A stretch of DNA of 64,000 bases from Leeuwenhoekiella sp044542075. GTDB lineage: Bacteria > Bacteroidota > Bacteroidia > Flavobacteriales > Flavobacteriaceae. The DNA lies in assembly GCF_044542075.1 (NCBI RefSeq), contig NZ_JBITTU010000002.1:248001-312000 (forward strand). Direction: 5' to 3'. Below, piece by piece: positions 6,512-14,262 of this stretch (positions within the stretch are counted from its first letter, which is position 1; each line of letters opens with the position of its first letter). Below the pieces are notes generated by a model that saw nothing but the letters and a program-made list of their open reading frames with translations, did not search any database and was not told the DNA's origin. Both the position numbers and the translations under genes were made by a program.

Positions 6512-8335
6512 TTAGTCAAAAGACTGCATATCTACTAATTTCTTATAGGTCCCATTTAAACCTAAGAGTTCTTGATGCTTGCCCTGCTCAACAATTTTTC
6601 CTTTGTGCATTACAATAATTTGATCTGCATTTTGAATGGTAGATAAGCGGTGTGCAATTACAATAGAAGTACGATTCATCATCATATTTTCTAAAGCTTT
6701 TTGAACCAGGCGTTCACTTTCTGTATCTAGTGCAGAAGTAGCCTCATCTAAGATCATAATTGGCGGGTTTTTTAAAACTGCCCGCGCAATAGAAAGACGT
6801 TGCTTTTGACCGCCACTTAATTTGTTTCCGCTGTCTCCTATGTTTGTATCAAGTTTCAAAGGTAAGTCTGATACAAACTCCCACGCATTAGCAATTTTAA
6901 GCGCTTCTATTACTTCATCGTTATTAGCATCTGGCTTGCCTAGTAAAATGTTATTGCGTACCGTATCGTTAAAAAGAATCGAATCTTGGGTAACTAATCC
7001 CATTTGTGCCCGTACTGAATTTTTTGTAAGGTCTTTTAAATCTATCCCATCAAGTTTTATGGCACCCTCATTAACGTCATAAAAACGGGTAACCAGATTT
7101 GCTATGGTACTTTTACCACTTCCGCTTTGTCCTACTAGGGCAACAGTTTTGCCCTTAGGAATTACCGCACTAAAATTTGTGAGCACCTGCTCGTCTTCAT
7201 AACTAAAAGTGATATTTTCAATACGTACCGAATCTGAGAAAGTTGATGCAACTTTAGCATCTGGTTTGTCTTTTATTGTGGTTTCCGTATTTAAAACCGA
7301 AAGAATACGTTCTGCAGCGGCATCTCCTTTTTTTACACTGTATGAGGCTTTACTAATTTGTTTTGCCGGCGTTAAAATATTATACGATAAACCTAGAAAG
7401 GCAATAAATGTTGCTGCAGAGAGTGTACCATCTACAAGTACCATTTGACCACCAAACCACAAGATGATTACAATCACAAAAATCCCTAAGAATTCACTTG
7501 CCGGAGATGCCAGGTTTTGACGGTTAAGTAAGCTGTTTAACACGGTATTCAATCGATTTGTACTGGATCTGAATTTAGTTCTAAACTGCTCTTCTCCATT
7601 AAATCCTTTAATTATTTTAAGACTTGATAAGGTCTCTTCTACAATAGATAAAAACGTACTGTTTTCTTCCTGAGCCTGACTTGATTGCTTTTTTAGTGAT
7701 TTTCCTATTCTTGAAATCACAAATCCTGAAATAGGTAAAAATACAAAAACAAATAAGGTAAGTTTGGCACTCATAAGAACCATCGCGATGATAGTAAAAA
7801 TGATAGTTAACGGCTCACGTACTACCATTTCTAATATAGATAGGAAGGAGCGTTCTACTTCGTTAACATCTGCTGTAATTCGGGAAATGGTATCACCTTT
7901 TCGTTTTTCTGAAAAATAAGAAATAGGCAATTCGATTAATTTATCATAAATCGCATCACGTACATCACGCATCACCCCGTTACGTAAAAAGGTAATAAAA
8001 TAGGTAGCTAAGTACCCAAATATATTTTTAAGAAAAAATAGAATAACAACGATTATGCAGATAAAAACAAGTGCTGAAAGTTCATCCTCTGCCACGCGCT
8101 GGCTTACATTATAATAAAAATAATCTACAGAATATTGCTTAACATTCTGCCATCCTTCCCATACTGGCAATACTGAAATACGTTTACTCTTATCAAATAA
8201 AATCTCGATAACCGGGATTAATGCCAGAAAAGATAATGTGCTGAAAACAGCGTATAGAATATTACATACAATATTAAGAATCGCGTACTTTTTGTAGGGG
8301 ATTGCAAACTGTAATATTTGTTTAAAGTAATTCAT
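6512..8335 (-). CDS. MsbA-like ABC exporter (fused permease and ATPase)
   Basis: A 607-residue half-transporter. The N-terminal membrane domain spans about residues 15-330 with six helices; the nucleotide-binding domain has Walker A GQSGSGKST (402-410), a Q-loop at Gln450, the signature LSGGQ (506-510), Walker B MILDE (527-531) and the H-loop His562. It should dimerise in the inner membrane and flip a lipid or lipid-linked substrate. MsbA-like lipid A/lipopolysaccharide export is the usual call for this type in Bacteroidota, but a drug or peptide substrate cannot be excluded from sequence. It is the last gene of the run DUF4199-glycosyltransferase-mutase-exporter. Confidence 0.93.
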   Translation of the reverse strand: MNYFKQILQFAIPYKKYAILNIVCNILYAVFSTLSFLALIPVIEILFDKSKRISVLPVWEGWQNVKQYSVDYFYYNVSQRVAEDELSALVFICIIVVILFFLKNIFGYLATYFITFLRNGVMRDVRDAIYDKLIELPISYFSEKRKGDTISRITADVNEVERSFLSILEMVVREPLTIIFTIIAMVLMSAKLTLFVFVFLPISGFVISRIGKSLKKQSSQAQEENSTFLSIVEETLSSLKIIKGFNGEEQFRTKFRSSTNRLNTVLNSLLNRQNLASPASEFLGIFVIVIILWFGGQMVLVDGTLSAATFIAFLGLSYNILTPAKQISKASYSVKKGDAAAERILSVLNTETTIKDKPDAKVASTFSDSVRIENITFSYEDEQVLTNFSAVIPKGKTVALVGQSGSGKSTIANLVTRFYDVNEGAIKLDGIDLKDLTKNSVRAQMGLVTQDSILFNDTVRNNILLGKPDANNDEVIEALKIANAWEFVSDLPLKLDTNIGDSGNKLSGGQKQRLSIARAVLKNPPIMILDEATSALDTESERLVQKALENMMMNRTSIVIAHRLSTIQNADQIIVMHKGKIVEQGKHQELLGLNGTYKKLVDMQSFD

Positions 8336-8381
8336 AAAGCCTAAACGCTTGTAAAATTATAATAGAGTACTCTACTTAAGT

Positions 8382-8418
8382 ATAAATCCACCAGTGTTTA
8401 AAATACTGGTGGATTTAT
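8382..8418 (-). terminator. Hairpin after the phosphohexomutase gene
   Basis: A perfect 14-bp stem, ATAAATCCACCAGT (8382-8395) with its complement at 8405-8418, and a 9-base loop. It lies 31 bases after the mutase stop on the minus strand. The following T tract is weak, so read-through into the exporter gene is likely. Confidence 0.75.
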
Positions 8419-8448
8419 AGATATTATTACTAAATGAGTTATTTCTAA

Positions 8449-10167
8449 TTACAGACCTAATTCTTTGCGAATACCTGCTATTTTCTCATCAAGTTTTTTC
8501 TCTGTGCTATCAAGATCTGCAAGACTATCTACCGTATCATTAACACTTATGTAAAACTTTATTTTAGGTTCTGTGCCGCTTGGTCGTGCGGCAATACGAG
8601 AGCCTTTGTCTGTATGGTAAATAAGAACATTAGATTTTGGAATTTCTATATCACTAGAGCTTCCTGTATTTACCTTTAATGATTTTGAACTTGCGTAGTC
8701 ATCTATTTGAACAATACGTTCACCTATAATAGAGGTCATTGGGTTTTCGCGCAAATTAATCATTGTTTGTTTAATCTCTTCAGCTCCAGAAATTCCTTTT
8801 TTCACTAATGAGGTTAGATCTTCTTTAAAAAAACCATGTTTTACATAAAGGTCTTGTAATTTTTTATAAAATGAAGAACCTTCGCTTTTTGCTTTAGTTA
8901 CAATCTCGCAGGCGAGTAGGGTAGCGGTTACCGCATCTTTGTCACGTACAAAATCACCTACCATATAACCAAAACTCTCTTCACCACCACCTATAAAATA
9001 TTGACTAGGATGATCTTTAATCATCTTAGCAATCCATTTAAAACCGGTAAGGCCTAATTTACATTCTACATCATAGGATTTCGCTAAAACCTCCATCATA
9101 GGAGTAGACACAATAGTAGATCCTATAAATTCAGTCCCATCTGCTTTATTGTTTTCAAAATAATTATCCAGTAAGAAATCTGTCATAACAACCATAGTCT
9201 GGTTACCATTTAGAAGCACTAATTTACCAGAGTTATCACGCACAGCGATACCCAGGCGATCACAGTCAGGATCTGTACCTATAACAATATCTGCATTTTT
9301 TTCTTCAGCAAGAGCCATAGCCATTTTAAGAGCCTCAGGCTCTTCTGGATTGGGGGATTTTACCGTTGGGAAATTACCATCTGGTTTGCGTTGCTCTTCA
9401 ACAATATGTACATTTTTGTAACCTGCTTGTTTTAAAACATCAGGAATTACAGTTACTGATGTTCCGTGAAGTGGTGTAAAAACGATTGTTACATCATCGC
9501 GATGTTTTGCTAGTTCCTTAAAGCTTCCGTTTTCTAAGGAAGCTTCTATGAATGCGGCATCAACTTCAGTATCTATAAAGGTTATGTGCTCTTTTTTAGC
9601 ATCAAAATTTATAGCACTATAGTCAAGCTGTTCTATAAGAGATACTATTTCAGAATCTTGTGGTGGTACGAGTTGACCACCATCTTGCCAGTATACTTTG
9701 TAGCCATTATATTCTGGTGGATTATGACTTGCAGTAAGTACGATACCACAATGGCAATCTAGGTGCTTTACAGCAAAACTGAGTTCTGGTGTAGGTCTTA
9801 GATCACTAAATAAAAATACTTTTATATCATTTGCAGAAAAAACATCTGCAACAACCTGAGCCAGTTCTTTACTGTTGTTACGGCAATCGTAAGCGATAGC
9901 AATTTTCACGGTCTCTCCCGGAAATGATTTTTTTAGATAATCAGATAATCCCTGAGTGTTTTTTCCTAAAGTGTATTTGTTTATTCGGTTTGTGCCTACG
10001 CCCATTATACCGCGCATTCCACCAGTACCAAACTCCAGGTTTTTATAGAAACTCTCGTTTAGATCTTCTGTATTGTTTGCAAGTAACTTTTTTACTTCCT
10101 CTTGTGTGGTTGTATCAAAGGTAGGAGACAACCAAGCCTCCGCTTTTGCAGTAATTTCAGGATTCAT
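8449..10167 (-). CDS. Phosphohexomutase (phosphoglucomutase/phosphomannomutase family)
   Basis: A 572-residue protein from the ATG at 10165-10167; a TTG three codons upstream is possible but less likely. All four catalytic loops of the alpha-D-phosphohexomutase family are present: TASHNPPEYNGYK with the phosphoserine, DPDCDRLG for Mg2+, GGGEESFGY for sugar recognition and RPSGTEPKIKFY for phosphate binding. It interconverts hexose 1- and 6-phosphates, feeding nucleotide-sugar synthesis; the length fits the group close to PGM2 and bacterial phospho-sugar mutases. The next gene upstream encodes a glycosyltransferase and the next downstream an MsbA-like exporter, consistent with envelope glycan supply. 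Confidence 0.93.
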   Translation of the reverse strand: MNPEITAKAEAWLSPTFDTTTQEEVKKLLANNTEDLNESFYKNLEFGTGGMRGIMGVGTNRINKYTLGKNTQGLSDYLKKSFPGETVKIAIAYDCRNNSKELAQVVADVFSANDIKVFLFSDLRPTPELSFAVKHLDCHCGIVLTASHNPPEYNGYKVYWQDGGQLVPPQDSEIVSLIEQLDYSAINFDAKKEHITFIDTEVDAAFIEASLENGSFKELAKHRDDVTIVFTPLHGTSVTVIPDVLKQAGYKNVHIVEEQRKPDGNFPTVKSPNPEEPEALKMAMALAEEKNADIVIGTDPDCDRLGIAVRDNSGKLVLLNGNQTMVVMTDFLLDNYFENNKADGTEFIGSTIVSTPMMEVLAKSYDVECKLGLTGFKWIAKMIKDHPSQYFIGGGEESFGYMVGDFVRDKDAVTATLLACEIVTKAKSEGSSFYKKLQDLYVKHGFFKEDLTSLVKKGISGAEEIKQTMINLRENPMTSIIGERIVQIDDYASSKSLKVNTGSSSDIEIPKSNVLIYHTDKGSRIAARPSGTEPKIKFYISVNDTVDSLADLDSTEKKLDEKIAGIRKELGL

Positions 10168-10227
10168 AGTGCGCAATTATATTAGTTTAAATTCAAAAAT
10201 AGTCATTTCGGTTAACGTACACTTTAC

Positions 10228-11175
10228 TTAAAAACCCTTTTTATCTTTAATAAGATACCGGGGTCTCTCATGTTTTGTACGCTGCAAGAGTTCGCCAAGA
10301 AAACCAGCTATAAAAAGTTGCATTCCTATAATCATACTGGTTAGGGCAATATAAAACTGAGGACGTTGTGTTAATAAACGTGCTGTAGGATTTATAAACA
10401 ATTTGTCTATACCTAAATATGCTGCGAGACCAAAACCTATTATAAACATAATTGCCCCTAGTGTCCCAAACAAGTGCATAGGTCTCTTTGCAAAATGGGT
10501 AACAAACCAAATAGTTAGTAAATCTAAAAAGCCTTTTATAAACCGGTCTGCACCAAATTTTGTCTGGCCATATTTACGGGCTTGGTGTTGTACTGTTTTT
10601 TCGCTGATATTAGTGAAGCCTGCATTTTTGGCGAGTAGGGGAATATAGCGATGCATATCACCATACACGTCTATGTTTTTTACAACTTCATTTCGGTAGG
10701 CTTTTAAGCCACAATTAAAATCGTGTAACTTGAGTCCGCTGGTTTTACGAGCCGCTGCATTAAATAATTTAGACGGAAGGTTTTTTGATAAGACTGAATC
10801 GTATCGTTTCTTTTTCCATCCTGAAACCAGATCATAACCTTCTTCGGTAACGAGTCTGTAAAGTTCTGGTATCTCGTCTGGGCTATCTTGCAGATCGGCA
10901 TCCATAGTAATAACCACATCGCCCTCTACAGCAAGAAAGCCGGCATTTAATGCCTGGCTTTTGCCATAGTTTCTATTAAATCGTAGTCCTTTAATGTTAG
11001 GATTACTTTCTGCTAGATGCTCTATAAGTTGCCAGGAACCATCTGTACTACCATCATCTATAAATAGAAGCTCATACGTTAATTGCTCTGAAGTAATAAC
11101 TTTTAAAAGCCAGTTATAAAGCTCTTGTATAGATTCTTTTTCGTTAAGAAGAGGTATAACTACCGATAGTTGCAT
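10228..11175 (-). CDS. Family 2 glycosyltransferase, polyprenyl-phosphate type, with two C-terminal membrane helices
   Basis: A 315-residue protein. Residues 1-225 form a GT-A domain with VVIPLLNEKESI at the start and MDADLQDSPDEIPEL carrying the DXD metal motif (Asp92, Asp94). Two hydrophobic helices follow (about 235-257 and 275-298), the layout of GtrB/ArnC/DPM1-like enzymes that move a sugar from a nucleotide donor to polyprenyl phosphate at the cytoplasmic membrane. Sugar and acceptor cannot be told. It starts 6 bases after the DUF4199 gene stop on the same strand and is followed after 60 bases by the phosphohexomutase. Confidence 0.9.
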   Translation of the reverse strand: MQLSVVIPLLNEKESIQELYNWLLKVITSEQLTYELLFIDDGSTDGSWQLIEHLAESNPNIKGLRFNRNYGKSQALNAGFLAVEGDVVITMDADLQDSPDEIPELYRLVTEEGYDLVSGWKKKRYDSVLSKNLPSKLFNAAARKTSGLKLHDFNCGLKAYRNEVVKNIDVYGDMHRYIPLLAKNAGFTNISEKTVQHQARKYGQTKFGADRFIKGFLDLLTIWFVTHFAKRPMHLFGTLGAIMFIIGFGLAAYLGIDKLFINPTARLLTQRPQFYIALTSMIIGMQLFIAGFLGELLQRTKHERPRYLIKDKKGF

Positions 11176-11181
11176 ACTGTA

Positions 11182-11712
11182 TTAATCTTGATATGGGTTT
11201 TCTGTTTTAAGAATAAGACCGCTTATAAGTGATATGATAAAACCAAAAAAGATTCCGCCAACGATTTGAAAAGAAGATTGTACCCAAGGTCGCGCAAATT
11301 GACCAGCCATAGCTAAGCCTTGCTCGATTTGAGCTTCGGTCATATTAGGAGATTGCTCAATCATCGCTTCACGTTGCTTTTCTACAATAAGATCTACAAA
11401 TCCCGGCTCAATAAACGTTAGAAATATAAAGTTATACAAAGCAGCAATAAGAGCACCGGTAATAGCAATACCTACACCTACTTTAAGTGCTTCTTTAAAG
11501 TTCATATAACCGCCATTACCCTTTTTAAAAACCATTTGACCATATACAATCATCCCAATCATAATGGCAAATCCTACAACTGCAGTAACCCAGTTTTGGT
11601 CTAATAAACTATTCGTGATATAGAGTATTACGGCTTGTGTAATAGAGAGTACTCCTAGTAGAGTACCGTAGGTTAATGCAACTTTTCCTGTAGTCTGTGG
11701 TTGTTCTTTCAT
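11182..11712 (-). CDS. DUF4199 family membrane protein
   Basis: A 176-residue protein with four hydrophobic segments (near residues 14-34, 42-58, 76-98 and 145-167). Between helices three and four lies a soluble stretch with VEKQREAMIEQSPNMTEAQIEQ. This matches the DUF4199 family, widespread in Bacteroidota and of unknown function. It is the first gene of the minus-strand run with a glycosyltransferase directly behind it, a frequent pairing in this group of bacteria. A role in envelope assembly is only suggested by this context. Confidence 0.8.
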   Translation of the reverse strand: MKEQPQTTGKVALTYGTLLGVLSITQAVILYITNSLLDQNWVTAVVGFAIMIGMIVYGQMVFKKGNGGYMNFKEALKVGVGIAITGALIAALYNFIFLTFIEPGFVDLIVEKQREAMIEQSPNMTEAQIEQGLAMAGQFARPWVQSSFQIVGGIFFGFIISLISGLILKTENPYQD

Positions 11713-11854
11713 CTTAGTTAAGATTTAGTTTGTAAAAGTACGTTTTAGGTATAAATACACCTATATTTTTAGTAATACATAAGTAGAGATAAGGGCTATT
11801 ATGTTACATTTATTTTCTTTTTTGAATAAAAGTTAAATATAATTGCATTTAGCC

Positions 11855-11884
11855 TTGTTAGATTATATTTTATTTCTAAATTTG
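11855..11884 (+). promoter_or_regulatory. Bacteroidota-type promoter of rpmE2
   Basis: TTG at 11855-11857, a 19-base spacer, and TAAATTTG at 11877-11884 match the -33 TTG / -7 TAnnTTTG consensus used by the primary sigma factor of Bacteroidota. The rpmE2 ATG is at 11921, leaving a short leader. Confidence 0.8.
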
Positions 11885-11920
11885 CACCTCAAAATTCAGC
11901 AGATTTTAAAGCATTTTACG

Positions 11921-12172
11921 ATGAAAAAAGAGATACATCCAGAAAATTTTAGAGTAGTAGCATTTAAAGACATGTCTAACGATGATGTGTTTTTAACTAA
12001 ATCTACTGCCAATACAAAAGAAACGATAGAAGTAGAAGGTGAAGTTTACCCATTGGTAAAACTGGAGATTTCAAGATCATCACACCCATTCTACACCGGT
12101 AAATCTAAGTTAGTAGATACAGCAGGTCGTATTGATAAGTTCAAGAACAAATACAAGAAATTCGCTAAATAA
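11921..12172 (+). CDS. rpmE2: 50S ribosomal protein L31, type B
   Basis: An 83-residue protein starting MKKEIHPENFRVVAFKDMS and containing the type B landmarks FLTKST, YPLVKLEISRSSHPFYTGK and a basic C-terminus FKNKYKKFAK. It lacks the zinc-binding cysteines of type A L31 (the C- form), so it would keep ribosomes supplied without zinc. The ATG at 11921 was chosen because homology begins there and a clean promoter ends at 11884; the frame is open further upstream without homology. The gene stands alone, with its own promoter and terminator. Confidence 0.96.
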   Translation: MKKEIHPENFRVVAFKDMSNDDVFLTKSTANTKETIEVEGEVYPLVKLEISRSSHPFYTGKSKLVDTAGRIDKFKNKYKKFAK

Positions 12173-12192
12173 GCGACTTCAAGAGTATATAT

Positions 12193-12226
12193 AAAAAAGC
12201 CTTTGCTAATAGCAAAGGCTTTTTTT
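12193..12226 (+). terminator. Terminator of rpmE2
   Basis: A stem of A6-GCCTTTGCT with AGCAAAGGC-T6, a 3-base loop, and a T tract, 20 bases after the rpmE2 stop. This is a textbook rho-independent structure. Confidence 0.94.
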
Positions 12227-12367
12227 ATTGTTTAAAAGTGAGCGTTTTTTTCTTAAAATTAAATGTCTATAGCTATAATGAGCTAACTCGTTACCTCATT
12301 TTAAAATGCTCGAAAGTTGTATATCTGAATTTTAAAAGCTTAAAAGTTCTTATGAATCTACGGTTAT

Positions 12368-12592
12368 TTATTTCTTACCGAACATAGAATCCATAATTCG
12401 GTTTATACCCTTAAACCCAAAGTAGATAGCAAGTATAGCTGCTACACCACCTAAAATCAAAACAGGAATATAGAGTGGGTGCTCCTGATTTTTAAATGCC
12501 TGATAAATAAGGCCTGGTCCTAAAAACATGAACAACAGCGACATTGCCATAGTTTGTACTCCTTTTGCTAAAGCTTCTTTGTCTGTTCCCAT
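12368..12592 (-). CDS. DUF6095 family small membrane protein
   Basis: A 74-residue protein with two hydrophobic segments (about 13-33 and 41-62) and a short basic tail, resembling the DUF6095 family of Bacteroidota; function unknown. Its ATG shares one base with the stop of murQ (TAATG), so it is translationally coupled to that gene. The pairing is the only functional hint: it might assist recovery of cell-wall sugars at the membrane, but this is inference. Confidence 0.7.
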   Translation of the reverse strand: MGTDKEALAKGVQTMAMSLLFMFLGPGLIYQAFKNQEHPLYIPVLILGGVAAILAIYFGFKGINRIMDSMFGKK

Positions 12593-13404
12593 TACTTTAT
12601 ATAATTAGTTACTGCTGCACGTACAGAGCCATATTTTTTTAATAAATGAGCGGCTTCATTGGTGTCTATGTCTAGCTCAGCTTGTATCATACGTACACCA
12701 CGATCTACAAGCTTATCATTACTCAATTGCATATCTACCATTTTGTTGCCCTTCACTTTACCTAACTGTATCATAGAGGTCGTAGAAATCATATTAAGTA
12801 CTAGTTTTTGAGCAGTACCAGCTTTCATTCTACTACTTCCGGTAACAAATTCTGGACCTACAATTACTTCAATAGGGTATTCTGCTTCTAACGAAATAGG
12901 ACATTTTGCATTACACGTTATACTACCTGTGGGTATATTACGTTCATTACACGCTTTTAATGCGTGCAATACATAAGGCGTTGTGCCTGAAGCTGCAATG
13001 CCTATAACAAAATCTTTAGATGTTATATCGTGGTTTTGTAAATCTGACCAACCTTGGGTAGTACTGTCTTCGGCAAATTCAACGGCTTTGCGAATAGCGG
13101 CTTCTCCTCCTGCAATTAATCCCACAACTAACTCGTGAGGAACTCCAAATGTAGGCGGGCATTCTGAGGCGTCCACAACTCCTAATCTTCCGCTGGTGCC
13201 TGCTCCCATATAAAAAAGTCTCCCACCTGCTTTAAGTTGATCAACTACTTTGCTAACTAATTTTTCAATTTGAGGCATAGCCTTTTCAACGGCAAGAGGT
13301 ACGGTTTTATCTTCGGTATTAATGGAGGTTAATACTTCAGAAATACTCATTTTTTCTAAATTAGTATACTCAGAGTCTTGTTCTGTAACTTTAGTGAAAC
13401 TCAT
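12592..13404 (-). CDS. murQ: N-acetylmuramic acid 6-phosphate etherase MurQ
   Basis: A 270-residue SIS-domain enzyme. MGAGTSGRLGVVDASECPP carries Glu81, the position of the catalytic glutamate in E. coli MurQ, and GIAASGTTPYV and GSSRMKAGTAQK are the sugar-phosphate-binding segments. It cleaves the lactyl ether of MurNAc-6-phosphate to GlcNAc-6-phosphate and D-lactate, so that cell-wall turnover products can be reused. The length is slightly below the usual 295-300, mainly at the C-terminus, which ends at the helix KKYGSVRAAVTNYIK. It is coupled by TAATG to a small DUF6095 membrane protein. Confidence 0.96.
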   Translation of the reverse strand: MSFTKVTEQDSEYTNLEKMSISEVLTSINTEDKTVPLAVEKAMPQIEKLVSKVVDQLKAGGRLFYMGAGTSGRLGVVDASECPPTFGVPHELVVGLIAGGEAAIRKAVEFAEDSTTQGWSDLQNHDITSKDFVIGIAASGTTPYVLHALKACNERNIPTGSITCNAKCPISLEAEYPIEVIVGPEFVTGSSRMKAGTAQKLVLNMISTTSMIQLGKVKGNKMVDMQLSNDKLVDRGVRMIQAELDIDTNEAAHLLKKYGSVRAAVTNYIK

Positions 13405-13452
13405 TTAAAGTGCTATGATTTAATTTTAGTTTGAAGTCGAAAACATCAAAAG

Positions 13453-14262
13453 CTATTCTATAATTATCTGATCGCTGAAGCTTTCACCAATAGCAAAATA
13501 ACCTAGAGGATAATGAGTTTCGTCTGTATCATTAATTATATTCCCTCTTATTTCTGAAGGTGGTGCAGCAAAAGGATTTCCTGATGCAGAACCAGATTGA
13601 TTGATTACAATACTCATATAATCAAAAAAGGGTTTAGTAATGCCTATAAGCTCAATATCAAGTGTATCTTGCGGTTTTACTTCATCGTAAAAATAAGAAA
13701 AAGAAAACTGCTGATTTTTATAAAAAGTATCTTCACTAGTTAAATACTGCCCTTGATCAAGGTCAAAAAGATAATAATTATCTTGATTAGGAGTATCTGT
13801 GTAGGTTACGACAACTTCAGTCTCATCGCCGGTAAATAAACTGCCATCTCCTTGTGTTAGCGAATCTAAAGGTACTGAAGCGACAAAGCGCGCTGTAGAT
13901 CTATAAATCTCATCGTTATAGAAAATTGTAAGTATCATCTCATCATTTGTGATTTGATCTCGGGGAACCATAGCACTATAAAAGCCATTCCCTTCGAGGT
14001 TGAGTCTAAAGGTTTCTGAGTTGCTTCTTAAATTAATAACGGCGTCATTAACTGTGGGGATTGTATCCTCAAAAAATCCGGTAGTTAAGGTAAGTCTCAA
14101 ATAGGCTCTTACAAAATTAGAGTTGGATTGCGGAATACGCATTAACGCATCTACCACCAGTCGCTCTTCCGTTGTTGGTAAATCTACATCTATAGTCTCC
14201 TGGCAACCGATTATAAGCACTGTGAAAACTGCAATTGCTGTGTATTTTATGAAGGTGCACAT
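13453..14262 (-). CDS. DUF4249 family lipoprotein, partner of a TonB receptor
   Basis: A 269-residue protein with a signal sequence ending in VLIIGC, where Cys20 would be lipidated. The body matches DUF4249: CQETIDVDLPTTEERLVVDALM near the start, predicted beta-rich segments, and DTLDIELIGITKPFFDYM. DUF4249 genes usually sit directly behind a TonB-dependent receptor with a carboxypeptidase-regulatory-like domain, as here, and the start codon shares a base with the receptor stop (TAATG). It probably sits in the outer membrane as a receptor accessory protein. The ligand of the pair is unknown; no SusD-like gene is nearby. Confidence 0.85.
   Translation of the reverse strand: MCTFIKYTAIAVFTVLIIGCQETIDVDLPTTEERLVVDALMRIPQSNSNFVRAYLRLTLTTGFFEDTIPTVNDAVINLRSNSETFRLNLEGNGFYSAMVPRDQITNDEMILTIFYNDEIYRSTARFVASVPLDSLTQGDGSLFTGDETEVVVTYTDTPNQDNYYLFDLDQGQYLTSEDTFYKNQQFSFSYFYDEVKPQDTLDIELIGITKPFFDYMSIVINQSGSASGNPFAAPPSEIRGNIINDTDETHYPLGYFAIGESFSDQIIIE

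Noticed and set aside
11843..11920. A 26-codon extension of rpmE2
   Set aside because: It includes the promoter and leader; the L31 family begins at the ATG at 11921.
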